Assembly: GCA_019115825.1 (NCBI GenBank)
Contig: DXCV01000046.1
Span: 35,139 to 99,138 of the forward strand
Source: Candidatus Bacteroides pullicola
GTDB taxonomy: Bacteria > Bacteroidota > Bacteroidia > Bacteroidales > Bacteroidaceae
Direction of reading: 5' to 3'
DNA: 64,000 nt
Positions 17,919 through 26,487 of this stretch are shown here, piece by piece (within the stretch, counting starts at the first letter, position 1; every line of letters begins with the position of its first letter). A program made the translations under genes and the position numbers. The notes beneath the pieces are model-generated. The model searched no databases. It was not told where the DNA came from and worked only from the letters and a program-made list of their open reading frames with translations.

Positions 17919-18875
17919 ATGCCGGACTACGACTTGATAGCCATATTGGGCCCCACCGCTTCGGGCAAGACCACCCTAGCCGTCGCCTTGGCCGACAGGC
18001 TGGGCGGGGAAATCATCAGTGCGGACTCGCGCCAAGTGTACCGCCGCATGGACCTAGGAACGGGAAAGGACTTGCAGGACTACATCATCGGCGGGCGGCA
18101 AATCCCCTACCACCTCATCGACATCGCCGAGCCAGGCACCAAATACAACGTCTTCGAATACCAGCGCGACTTTCTCCAGGCCTACGACGCGGTCAAGACT
18201 CGGGGACGGATGCCCGTGGTCTGCGGTGGCACGGGGCTATACCTGGAAGCCGTATTGAGCGGCTACCGCCTGCTGCCCGTACCGGAGAACCCGCCGTTGC
18301 GCGCCGCCCTGGCCGGGAAATCGTTGGAGGAACTGACCGAACTGCTGAAAAGCTACAAGACCCTGCACAACACCACCGACGTGGACACGCCCAAACGGGC
18401 CATCCGCGCCATCGAAATAGAAGAATATTACCGCCACGCCCCCGTGGAGGAGCATTCCTTCCCCACGCTGAAAAGCCTCATCATCGGCGTCAACATCGAC
18501 CGTGAGGAACGCCGCGCCCGCATCAGCCGCCGCCTGCGCCAACGGCTGGACGAAGGCATGGTGGACGAGGTGCGCCGCCTGCTGGACGAGGGCATCGCGC
18601 CGGACGATCTGACCTACTATGGCCTGGAATACAAGTACCTCACCCTCCACGTCACGGGACAACTGACCTACGACGAGATGGTGCGCCAACTGGAAATAGC
18701 CATCCACCAGTTTGCCAAGCGGCAGATGACGTGGTTTCGCGGCATGGAGCGACGCGGACACGTCATACACTGGGTGGACGCCCTGCAACCCACGGCCAGA
18801 CAGGTGGAAACCATCCTACAACTGCTGGAAAGCAATGTGCCCAGCAACAAACCTACAAATACAACCGGACTATGA
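17919..18875 (+). CDS. miaA: tRNA dimethylallyltransferase
   Basis: A 318-residue enzyme that adds a dimethylallyl group to N6 of A37 in tRNAs reading UNN codons. The P-loop GPTASGKT (about residues 10-17) is followed by IISADSRQVYRRMDLGTGK, the VVCGGTGLYLEA block, DVDTPKRAIRAIEI and the C-terminal ATRQFAKRQ-like segment QFAKRQMTWFRG, all in family order. The stop codon overlaps the start of the next gene by 4 bases (ATGA). Confidence 0.96.
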   Translation: MPDYDLIAILGPTASGKTTLAVALADRLGGEIISADSRQVYRRMDLGTGKDLQDYIIGGRQIPYHLIDIAEPGTKYNVFEYQRDFLQAYDAVKTRGRMPVVCGGTGLYLEAVLSGYRLLPVPENPPLRAALAGKSLEELTELLKSYKTLHNTTDVDTPKRAIRAIEIEEYYRHAPVEEHSFPTLKSLIIGVNIDREERRARISRRLRQRLDEGMVDEVRRLLDEGIAPDDLTYYGLEYKYLTLHVTGQLTYDEMVRQLEIAIHQFAKRQMTWFRGMERRGHVIHWVDALQPTARQVETILQLLESNVPSNKPTNTTGL

Positions 18876-19801
18876 ATCAGGAACAAAAAAAGAAATGGGG
18901 CATCATCTACAACCCCAAAGCAGGCACCCGTAAGGTGCAGAAACGCTGGCAAGAGATCAAGGACTACATGGACAGCCAAGGCGTAGCATACGACTACATA
19001 CAGTCCGAAGGCTTCGGCTCGGTGGAACGCCTAGCAGGCATCCTGGCCGAAAACGGCTACCGCACCATCGTCATTGTGGGCGGCGACGGCGCCTTGAACG
19101 ACGCCATCAACGGCATCATGCACGCGCAGGCCGAGGCGAAGGAAGACATCGCCCTGGGCATCATCCCCAACGGCATCGGCAACGACTTCGCCGACTATTG
19201 GGAAATCAGCAGCGAATATAAGGAAGCGGTGGACTGCCTCGTCCGCGGACGCCGCCGCAAAATAGACGTGGGCACGTGCAGCTACTACGACGGACAGAAA
19301 CACGTGACGCGCTACTTCCTCAACGCCATCAACATCGGCCTGGGAGCCAGCATTGTAAAGATCACCGATGAATGCAAACGCTTCTGGGGCGTGAAATACC
19401 TGTCGTACTTCATGGCTTTCCTCTCGCTCATCTTCAAGCGGAAGCTGTATCGCACGCATCTGAAAATCAACGACGAGCACATCCGTGGGCGCATCATGAC
19501 CGTCTGCATCGGCAGCGCCTCGGGCTACGGCCAACTGCCCAGCGCAGTGCCCTACAACGGCTGGCTGGACGTCTCCGTCATCCATCGTCCGGAACTGCGC
19601 CAACTGTGGGGAGGCCTGTGGATGCTCATCCAGGGACGCATCCTGAACCACAAGCTGGTGAAACCCTTCCGCACCCGCCAGGTGAAGGTGCTTCGCGCCC
19701 GCAACGCCGCGGTAGACCTGGACGGCCGCATCCTGCAAGAACGGCACTTCCCGCTGAACATCGGGATTCTGCACGAGGCCATCACACTGATAATTCCGTG
19801 A
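18872..19801 (+). CDS. Diacylglycerol/lipid kinase family protein
   Basis: A 309-residue YegS/DgkB-like lipid kinase. The N-terminal NAD-kinase-like domain has IYNPKAGTRK, the nucleotide motif VGGDGALNDAING and GIIPNGIGNDFA (GTxNDFA-like). The C-terminal sandwich domain ends in VDLDGRI and FPLNIGILHEA. Phosphorylation of diacylglycerol or a sphingoid lipid is possible, the latter being relevant in Bacteroidales, but the substrate is not fixed by sequence. The start at 18872 overlaps the miaA stop. The longer in-frame upstream extension lies inside miaA and is rejected. Confidence 0.92.
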   Translation: MNQEQKKKWGIIYNPKAGTRKVQKRWQEIKDYMDSQGVAYDYIQSEGFGSVERLAGILAENGYRTIVIVGGDGALNDAINGIMHAQAEAKEDIALGIIPNGIGNDFADYWEISSEYKEAVDCLVRGRRRKIDVGTCSYYDGQKHVTRYFLNAINIGLGASIVKITDECKRFWGVKYLSYFMAFLSLIFKRKLYRTHLKINDEHIRGRIMTVCIGSASGYGQLPSAVPYNGWLDVSVIHRPELRQLWGGLWMLIQGRILNHKLVKPFRTRQVKVLRARNAAVDLDGRILQERHFPLNIGILHEAITLIIP

Positions 19802-19832
19802 AAAAAGCCTCCGCACATTGGAAGATTATTAC

Positions 19833-19840
19833 TAACTTTG
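19833..19840 (+). promoter_or_regulatory. -7 box of toxin-antitoxin operon 1
   Basis: TAACTTTG, 14 bases before the antitoxin start. The short leader is usual for such operons. Confidence 0.5.
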
Positions 19841-19854
19841 CAAGAAACAAAAGT

Positions 19855-20106
19855 ATGACAACAATGGAACTTACCATCTATAAAATGGAATTGCTTCGAG
19901 AAATCATCAACAACTTCAACTCAGAGAAAGCACTCAGCAGACTGGGTACCGCATGCCATCTGATTAAAAGCGAAGAAGCGATAGGCAATCTGCCAACTAT
20001 GCCTGCTTATCTGCTGGAACAATTGCTTAATGCAGCCCTACAGGAAGATGCAAAAGGACTGAGCATCAGTGACGAAGAAATGGAACAGGAGATACTATCA
20101 TGGTAA
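19855..20106 (+). CDS. Putative antitoxin, TA module 1
   Basis: An 83-residue small protein immediately upstream of a RelE/ParE-fold toxin, overlapping it by 7 bases. It has no clear relative among the other two antitoxins in the window beyond the closing pattern SISDEEMEQEILSW, an acidic helix with a terminal Trp as in the other two. Function is assigned by position and size. The pair is noticeably less GC-rich than its neighbours, suggesting recent acquisition. An alternative start is Met4 (19864). Confidence 0.7.
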   Translation: MTTMELTIYKMELLREIINNFNSEKALSRLGTACHLIKSEEAIGNLPTMPAYLLEQLLNAALQEDAKGLSISDEEMEQEILSW

Positions 20107-20417
20107 TCAAATGGTCTTCTTTGGCTCGACTGAGCCTGAAAGAAATCTATCAGTTTTATTTGCCAAATACTGGCAAAGAGAAAGCACGCAACATCGTGAG
20201 TGAACTGAAAAGAGAAACACGCTATCTTCTTATCTTCCCAGAAATGGGACAAAAAGAACCAGAAGAAATTCAGATTCACAACTACCGATACATTGTCAAA
20301 GGCCATTACAAGATTTACTACATTATCTTCCCTGCCTATATCCTTATTGGACCTATATGGGATACTAGACGGAATCCAGACTCGTTAAAAAAACTATTGA
20401 ATAGCACAGTACTTTGA
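20100..20417 (+). CDS. RelE/ParE-family toxin, TA module 1
   Basis: A 105-residue toxin of the RelE/ParE superfamily. The start VIKWSSLARLSLKEIYQFY is the usual strand-helix opening, and the C-terminal strand pair carries YRYIVKGHYKIYYII and IGPIWDTRRNPDSL, the conserved W-D-x-R-x-N-P ending. The family either cuts ribosome-bound mRNA (RelE) or poisons gyrase (ParE). Sequence alone does not separate these; the lack of an obvious RelE basic/Tyr catalytic set leans to ParE-like. It overlaps the antitoxin gene. Confidence 0.88.
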   Translation: MVIKWSSLARLSLKEIYQFYLPNTGKEKARNIVSELKRETRYLLIFPEMGQKEPEEIQIHNYRYIVKGHYKIYYIIFPAYILIGPIWDTRRNPDSLKKLLNSTVL

Positions 20418-20510
20418 TGGCACCTGGAACATTTTTCTCCCCGCTGCTGTGATTATCTGCAATCTACTACGACTAATCGTGCAAAACAACTATTTAAACC
20501 AAATAGAATT

Positions 20511-23348
20511 ATGAGAAAGTTAACACGTACACTTTGGCTGGTAGCACTGATTTTGTGCTGCAGCCTGCAACAGGCAGCCGCCCAGATGCAGCTGCCGCCG
20601 CTGCCGGTGGACAAGAACGTCCGCATCGGCAAGTTAGACAACGGACTGACGTACTACATCCGTCACAACGAGAAACCCGAGAACCGCGTGGAGTTCTACA
20701 TAGCACAGAAGGTAGGCTCCATCCTTGAAGAACCCCAACAGCGCGGCCTGGCCCACTTCCTGGAGCACATGGCCTTCAACGGCACGAAGAACTTCCCCGG
20801 CGACGAACGTGGATTGGGCATCGTGCAGTGGTGCGAATCGAAGGGCATAAAGTTCGGCACCAACCTCAACGCCTACACCGCCGTGGACGAGACGGTATAT
20901 AATATAGAGAATGTGCCCAGCACCGACGCCGCCATCGTGGACTCCTGCCTGCTCATCCTGCACGACTGGAGCAACGCCATCCTGCTGGCCGACAAGGAGA
21001 TTGACAAGGAGCGCGGCGTCATCCGCGAGGAGTGGCGCAGCCGCAACGTCGGCATGCTCCGCCTCTACACCGACGCACAGGCCACGTTCTACCCCGACTC
21101 GAAGTACAGCGACTGTATGCCCATCGGCAGCATCGACGTCATCAACAACTTCCCCTACCAGGACATCCGCGACTACTATGCCAAGTGGTATCGCCCCGAC
21201 CTGCAAGGCATCATCGTGGTGGGTGACATCGACGTGGACCAGATGGAGCAGAAGATAAAGACGCTCTTCGCCGACATCCAGCTGCCGGAGAACCGCGCCG
21301 AACGCATCTGGTATCCCGTGCCCGACAACGAGGAGCCCATTGTCTACATCGGCAAGGACAAGGAAATCGACATGCCTTTGGTGGACATCTACTTCAAGCA
21401 CGATGCCACGCCGGACAGCATCAAGGGCACCGTCATGTACCTGGCCCAAAACTACATGCTGAACGCCATCTCCACCATGCTGAACGAACGCTTCAGCGAA
21501 CTGGCACAGTCGGCCAACCCGCCCTTCAACATGGCCTTCTGCTCGCCGGACGGCGACTTCTTCCTGAGCGGAACGAAGAAAGCCTTCAACGTCACCGCCT
21601 ACACCAAGGACGACGGCCTCTCCAACGGCCTGAAGGTGCTGCTGCAGGAAGTGGAGCGTGTGCGCCGCCACGGCTTCACCGAGAGCGAATATGCCCGTGC
21701 CCGTGCCAACATCCTGCAACAACTGGAATCGCAATACAATGAGCGCGAGAAGACCAACAACATGGCCTACGTCAACCAGTGCCTGCAACACTTCCTGCAC
21801 GCCGAACCCATGCCCGGCATCGAATATGAATACGCCACGCTGAACCAACTGGCACCGAACATCCCCGTGCAAGCCATCAACCAAGTAGCCCAGCAGCTGA
21901 TTACAAACAACAACCAGGCCGTCTTCATCGCCGCTCCCGACAAGGAAGGCGTGGTCATCCCCACGAAGGAGGAAGTCATCGCCGACCTCAAGGCCATGCC
22001 TACGCTGCAAGTGGAAGCCTATGTGGACAAGGTGTCCAACGAGCCCCTCATCAAGGAAGCTCCCCAAGGCGGCAAGATTGTCAGCCAGAAGGACAACGCC
22101 CTGTTCGGCACCACGGAACTGACGCTGAGCAACGGCATCAAGGTCTACGTGAAGAAGACCGACTTCAAAGCCGATGAAATCCGCATGCAAGGCTTCAGCC
22201 TGGGCGGCACGAGCCTCTTCGATGCAGCCGACAAACTGAACTACTCCACCATGAACGGCGTGGTAGACGCAGGCGGTGCCGGCAACTTCAGCAACGTCGA
22301 GCTGACCAAGCTGCTGGCCGGCAAGAAAGTAAGCGTCACCGCCACCGTGGGCAGCACGCAGGAGAACGTCAACGGCAGCTGCTCGCCCAAGGACTTCGAG
22401 ACGATGATGCAGCTGACTTACCTCTACCTGACGCAGCCCCGCAAGGACGAGGAAGCCTTCGCCTCCTTCAAGAACCGCCTGAAAGCCCAGCTGGAGAGTG
22501 CCGAGGCCAATCCGCTCTCTGCCTTCAGCGACACCCTGAGCTACGAGTTGCAAGGCCACAACGCGCGTTACCTCAACCTGAAGGCCGCTATGGTGGACCA
22601 GATGGACTACGACCGCATCCTCGAACTGTACAAGCAAGCCTTTGCCGACTGCGGTGACTTCCAGTTCATCCTCGTGGGCAACGCCGAACTGGATTCCATC
22701 AAGCCCTACATTGAGACGTACCTCGGCGCCCTGCCCGCCACCAATGCCAAGCAGACCTACAACAAGGCCAACCTGCTGACCATCGCCAAGGGCACGAAGG
22801 AGAACATCTTCGCCAAGGAACAGCAGACCCCGATGGCCACCGTCGCCATGATCATCAACGGCAACGTGGAATATAACCTGCGCAACTACGTCCTCCTCAG
22901 CGTCCTCAACCAAGCCCTCGACATGGTTTATACCGAGGAAATCCGCGAGAAAGAAGGCGGCACGTATGGCGTCAGCACCTTCGGACAGTTGGGCAGCGAG
23001 CAGCAGAACGCCATCCTGCAGATTGTCTACCAGACCGACCCCGCCAAGTTCGAGCACCTGAACGGCATCATCGTCAGCCTGTTGGACAAGATGGCCCAGG
23101 AAGGTCCGTCGGCTGAGCAAATGCAGAAGATCAAGGAGTACATGCTGAAGAAGCATGCCGACAACCAGAAGGAGAACTCCTACTGGATGAACAACATCAA
23201 GGAAGTGCTCTACACCGGCCAGGACATGACGAAGGACTACGAAGCCCTCGTCAACGGCATCACGGCACAAGACGTAGCCAAGTTTGCCACCGACCTGCTG
23301 AAGCAAGGCAACAAGCTGACGGTGGTGATGACCGTGCCCGAGAAATAA
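20511..23348 (+). CDS. M16 family zinc metallopeptidase (insulinase/pitrilysin type), exported
   Basis: A 945-residue two-module M16 protease with a signal peptide (LTRTLWLVALILCCSLQQAAAQ). The inverted zinc motif HFLEHMAFNG (HxxEH, about residue 79-83) lies in the N-terminal module, with the third ligand Glu expected near DETVYNIENVP. The C-terminal module lacks a second motif, as usual. Probably periplasmic peptide degradation. Monocistronic; no clear promoter consensus was seen in the 90-base leader. Confidence 0.93.
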   Translation: MRKLTRTLWLVALILCCSLQQAAAQMQLPPLPVDKNVRIGKLDNGLTYYIRHNEKPENRVEFYIAQKVGSILEEPQQRGLAHFLEHMAFNGTKNFPGDERGLGIVQWCESKGIKFGTNLNAYTAVDETVYNIENVPSTDAAIVDSCLLILHDWSNAILLADKEIDKERGVIREEWRSRNVGMLRLYTDAQATFYPDSKYSDCMPIGSIDVINNFPYQDIRDYYAKWYRPDLQGIIVVGDIDVDQMEQKIKTLFADIQLPENRAERIWYPVPDNEEPIVYIGKDKEIDMPLVDIYFKHDATPDSIKGTVMYLAQNYMLNAISTMLNERFSELAQSANPPFNMAFCSPDGDFFLSGTKKAFNVTAYTKDDGLSNGLKVLLQEVERVRRHGFTESEYARARANILQQLESQYNEREKTNNMAYVNQCLQHFLHAEPMPGIEYEYATLNQLAPNIPVQAINQVAQQLITNNNQAVFIAAPDKEGVVIPTKEEVIADLKAMPTLQVEAYVDKVSNEPLIKEAPQGGKIVSQKDNALFGTTELTLSNGIKVYVKKTDFKADEIRMQGFSLGGTSLFDAADKLNYSTMNGVVDAGGAGNFSNVELTKLLAGKKVSVTATVGSTQENVNGSCSPKDFETMMQLTYLYLTQPRKDEEAFASFKNRLKAQLESAEANPLSAFSDTLSYELQGHNARYLNLKAAMVDQMDYDRILELYKQAFADCGDFQFILVGNAELDSIKPYIETYLGALPATNAKQTYNKANLLTIAKGTKENIFAKEQQTPMATVAMIINGNVEYNLRNYVLLSVLNQALDMVYTEEIREKEGGTYGVSTFGQLGSEQQNAILQIVYQTDPAKFEHLNGIIVSLLDKMAQEGPSAEQMQKIKEYMLKKHADNQKENSYWMNNIKEVLYTGQDMTKDYEALVNGITAQDVAKFATDLLKQGNKLTVVMTVPEK

Positions 23349-23496
23349 AAAGCCCCTCCCCGCCCCTCCCCCGTGGGGAGGGAGATGGGAGACTGAAGAC
23401 ATAGAGTATATAATATAATGTATATAGTATGAACCCTTAATCGCCTCTCGCCCGGCCTCCCCTCCCTACGGGGGAGGGGTCGGGAGAGGGGCTTTT
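23347..23496. repeat. Inverted pair of ~45-base GC-rich elements
   Basis: AAAAGCCCCTCCCCGCCCC begins the left copy (23347 on), and the right copy ends GGGGTCGGGAGAGGGGCTTTT (to 23496). They are imperfect reverse complements, each with its own internal hairpin (CCCTCCCCCGTGGGGAGGG at left). The centre is AT-rich (about 23400-23430). The whole can fold as one long stem and would act as a terminator after the M16 gene. Confidence 0.75.
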
Positions 23497-23501
23497 CATT
23501 T

Positions 23502-24989
23502 ATGAACCTCTTCTTAGAACTCCGCCGCCACGGTCGCCTGGCCGACAAACGCCACCCGATGTACGAGAAGAGCCGCTTCACGCGGTTCTGGATGTACTTC
23601 ATGGCCGTGTTTTGGGCAGGCTACCTCATCTTCATCGGCACCACCTTTGCCTTCGGGCTGGAAGACGCGCCGACGGAACCCTATCACATCCTCAACTCCG
23701 GCCTGGTGTTCGTGCTCGCGCTGGACTTCCTGATGCGCTTCCCCTTCCAACGGACGCCCACCCAGGAGGTGAAGCCCTACCTGCTGCTGCCCGTGCGCCG
23801 CAACCGGTTGATTGACTTCCTCCTCATCCGCTCGGGCCTGAGCGGGTTCAACTTCATCTGGCTCTTCATGTTCCTGCCCTTCGCCCTGCTGACGGTGACG
23901 AAGTTCTACGGGCTGTGGGGCGTGCTGACCTACTGCGCGGGCATCTGGCTGCTGATGCTGCTCAACAACTACTGGTACCTGCTGTGCCGCACACTGCTGG
24001 GCGAACGCATCTGGTGGGTGCTGCTGCCCCTCGCCGTCTATGGCGGATTGGGCGTGGGGATGTTCCTGCCGGAAGACAGCCCCGTGTTCGACTGGTTCCG
24101 CGACCTGGGCGAGGGCTTCATCACGGGCAACGCGCCCGCGTTCCTCGGCGTGCTGGCCGCCATCGCCCTGCTGTGGTGGGTGGACAGCCGCGTCATCCGC
24201 CGCCTCATCTACAGCGAGCTGAACAAGACGGAGGACACCACCGTGGAGGTGAAGAAACTCTCGGAGTACAAGTTCCTGGACCGCTACGGCATGACGGGCG
24301 AATACATGCGCCTGGAGCTGAAGCTGATGCTGCGCAACAAGGTGTGCCGCAAGTCGCTCATCAGCATCGTCATCGTCATCTTCCTATTCAGCGCGATGAT
24401 CAGCTTCTGGGACGTCTACCAGATAAGAGACTTCTGGGTGATGTACAACTACGTCATTGTCAGCCTGCTGGCCTTCTCCACCCTGATGGGCTACGAGGGC
24501 AACTACATGGACGGGCTGATGACGCGCCGCGAGTCCCTCTTCGCCCTGTTGCGCGCCAAGTATGTGCTCTACAACCTGGTTCTCCTCCTCCCCTTCCTGC
24601 TGATGCTGGCGGGCGTGGTGACGGGCAAGCTGTCGCTGCTGCAAATTCTAGGCTGGGGACTGTTCACGGCGGGAGTCGTCAACTTCGGCTTCTTCCAACT
24701 GGCCGTGTACAACAACCGCACCGTGGACCTCAACGCCAAGATGACCAGCCGCAACAACGCCGGCACGGGCCTGCAACAACTGGCCAGCTTCGGCGCCTTC
24801 GCCCTGCCCTGGGTAGTCTACCTGCCGTTGCAGGTCTTCTTCGACAGCACCGTGGCCTACTGGGGGCTTATCGTCCTCGGCCTCGCCTTCATCCTGACCT
24901 CGCGCCTGTGGATAGGCAATGTCTACAAGCGACTGATGCGCCGCCGCTACCAGAACATGGAGGGCTTCCGCGACAGCCGCCAACGCTGA
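23502..24989 (+). CDS. DUF5687 family membrane protein, ABC exporter permease
   Basis: A 495-residue protein with about 11-12 predicted helices and a soluble loop near 235-285 (TVEVKKLSEYKFLDRYGMTG). It matches the Bacteroidales DUF5687 family, which consistently sits beside an ABC ATPase; that partner follows here at 25182. Together they probably form an ABC-2-like exporter of unknown substrate. The intergenic space between the two genes is filled exactly by a seven-unit 22-bp palindromic array. Confidence 0.85.
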   Translation: MNLFLELRRHGRLADKRHPMYEKSRFTRFWMYFMAVFWAGYLIFIGTTFAFGLEDAPTEPYHILNSGLVFVLALDFLMRFPFQRTPTQEVKPYLLLPVRRNRLIDFLLIRSGLSGFNFIWLFMFLPFALLTVTKFYGLWGVLTYCAGIWLLMLLNNYWYLLCRTLLGERIWWVLLPLAVYGGLGVGMFLPEDSPVFDWFRDLGEGFITGNAPAFLGVLAAIALLWWVDSRVIRRLIYSELNKTEDTTVEVKKLSEYKFLDRYGMTGEYMRLELKLMLRNKVCRKSLISIVIVIFLFSAMISFWDVYQIRDFWVMYNYVIVSLLAFSTLMGYEGNYMDGLMTRRESLFALLRAKYVLYNLVLLLPFLLMLAGVVTGKLSLLQILGWGLFTAGVVNFGFFQLAVYNNRTVDLNAKMTSRNNAGTGLQQLASFGAFALPWVVYLPLQVFFDSTVAYWGLIVLGLAFILTSRLWIGNVYKRLMRRRYQNMEGFRDSRQR

Positions 24990-24991
24990 TG

Positions 24992-25145
24992 CCGGTTCCA
25001 ACGCCGGTGGAACCCGGTTCCAGTAGGGGTGGAACTTGGTTCCAGTACGGGTGGAACCCGGTTCCAGTACGGGTGGAACGGCGTTACACTACGGATGTAA
25101 CGGCGTTACACTACGGATGTAACAGCGTTACAGTACGGATGTAAC
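24992..25145. repeat. 22-bp tandem palindromic array F (7 units, 154 bp)
   Basis: Exactly seven 22-base units begin two bases after the DUF5687 stop. Units 1-4 have arms GGTTCCA and TGGAAC around GTAcGGG; units 5-7 have arms CGTTACA and TGTAAC around cTACGGA. The change from TTCCA/TGGAA to TTACA/TGTAA is matched in both arms, so the palindrome is kept while the sequence changes. It lies inside an apparent operon, 36 bases before the ATPase gene. Confidence 0.95.
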
Positions 25146-25181
25146 GCAACCTATATATTCATTACATAAAACATATCGCTT

Positions 25182-25913
25182 ATGATAGAAATCAATAACC
25201 TAGAAAAGAGCTACGGCTCAAAGAAAGCCATCGACATCGCCCAATACAGCATCGCCGACGGCGACATGCTGGGCCTGGTGGGCAACAACGGCGCGGGCAA
25301 GACCACCCTGTTCCGCCTCATCCTGGACCTGGTGAAGGCCGACACGGGCACGGTGGCCATCGCCGGGACGGACGTCACCCGCACCGAGGACTGGAAGGAC
25401 ATCACCGGCGCCTACATCGACGACGGCTTCCTCATCGACTACCTCACACCCGAGGAATACTTCTACTTCATCGGCCGCATGTATGGGCTGAAGAAAGAAG
25501 AAGTGGACGAACGCCTGCAACCCTTCGACCGCTTCATGAACGGCGAGGTGCTGGGCCAGAAGAAGTTCATCCGCAACTACTCCATGGGCAACAAGCAGAA
25601 GATTGGCATCATCTCCGCCATGCTGCACCATCCGCAACTGCTCATTCTGGACGAGCCGTTCAACTTCCTCGACCCCTCCAGCCAGGCCATCATCAAGCAC
25701 CTGCTGCGGGCGTACAACGAGGAGCACCACGCCACCGTCCTCATCTCCAGCCACAACCTGAACCACACGGTGGACATCTGTCCGCGCATCGCCCTGCTGG
25801 AGCACGGCGTCATCCTGCGCGACATCGACAACCGCGACGGCCAGGCGGAACAGGAACTGGAGGACTACTTCAACCTGCGAGCCGAAGGCGAGCCAGCTCT
25901 TAATGAAGAATGA
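25182..25913 (+). CDS. ABC transporter ATP-binding protein, partner of the DUF5687 permease
   Basis: A 243-residue ATPase of the ABC-2/CcmA type. Walker A is GNNGAGKTT (about 37-45), the signature NYSMGNKQK (a degenerate LSGGQ, common in this subfamily) and Walker B LLILDEPFNFLD, then the H-loop LISSHNLNH. Paired by position with the upstream DUF5687 protein. The stop lies in a run of AATGAAGAAT words that recurs up to about 25935 and may be a small repeat. Confidence 0.92.
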   Translation: MIEINNLEKSYGSKKAIDIAQYSIADGDMLGLVGNNGAGKTTLFRLILDLVKADTGTVAIAGTDVTRTEDWKDITGAYIDDGFLIDYLTPEEYFYFIGRMYGLKKEEVDERLQPFDRFMNGEVLGQKKFIRNYSMGNKQKIGIISAMLHHPQLLILDEPFNFLDPSSQAIIKHLLRAYNEEHHATVLISSHNLNHTVDICPRIALLEHGVILRDIDNRDGQAEQELEDYFNLRAEGEPALNEE

Positions 25914-25963
25914 AGAATTGAGAATGAAGAATCATCCCTTGACGGGGATAATCCGACCTCCTT

Positions 25964-26461
25964 ATGAAACGCCTCTTCCCCCTGCTCCTCCTCGCCCTCT
26001 GCCTGACGGGCTGCCGCACCGCCGCGCCCCCGTTGGACTATCGCGCCCTGGTTCGCGCCGCCGACCGTCTGGGTGTGGACATCGGTCCCAAGGACCACCA
26101 CGCCCTCTACCTGGAGGCCGCCGAATGGATAGGCACGCCCTACCGCAGCGGCGGACAGAGCCGCCGGGGCACGGACTGTTCGGGCTTCGTGCGCCAGGTG
26201 TACAAGGTTGCCTACGACATCGACCTGCCCCGCAGCACCGACCGGCAGATGGATGCCACGCGCCGGGTCCGCCGAGGCAAATTGCGCGAAGGTGACCTGG
26301 TCTTCTTCCACGGACGGAAGCGCCGCCGCGTCAGCCACGTGGGCATCTACCTGAAGGACGGCAAGTTTGTCCACGCCAGCACCAGCCGTGGCGTCATGGT
26401 CAGCCGCCTCAGCGAGGACTATTGGGACGAACACTGGATGCGGGGCGGACGCGTCCACTAA
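25964..26461 (+). CDS. NlpC/P60 family (C40) cell-wall peptidase, lipoprotein
   Basis: A 165-residue lipoprotein (lipobox LTGC, Cys17) with one NlpC/P60 domain. The catalytic Cys is in GTDCSGFVRQ (about residue 69), the His in VSHVGIYL (about 126) and the third polar position in KFVHAST. Such enzymes cut gamma-D-glutamyl-diamino-acid bonds in peptidoglycan peptides. The domain is close to the minimum length. The TraB/GumN gene follows after 26 bases. Confidence 0.93.
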   Translation: MKRLFPLLLLALCLTGCRTAAPPLDYRALVRAADRLGVDIGPKDHHALYLEAAEWIGTPYRSGGQSRRGTDCSGFVRQVYKVAYDIDLPRSTDRQMDATRRVRRGKLREGDLVFFHGRKRRRVSHVGIYLKDGKFVHASTSRGVMVSRLSEDYWDEHWMRGGRVH

Positions 26462-26487
26462 CCATTTATCATTAACCACTTATCATT

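Noticed and set aside
20634..23402. 922-residue open frame antisense to the M16 protease gene
   Set aside because: It mirrors the codon bias of the real gene (GC-rich RNY codons give stop-free antisense frames), has His/Val/Leu/Gln-rich low-complexity composition, no domain and no promoter.
23915..25144. 409-residue plus-strand frame within the DUF5687 gene and array F
   Set aside because: Arg/Gly/Pro-rich shadow in another frame of the DUF5687 gene that runs on into the 22-bp repeats; the repeat peptide has no independent support.
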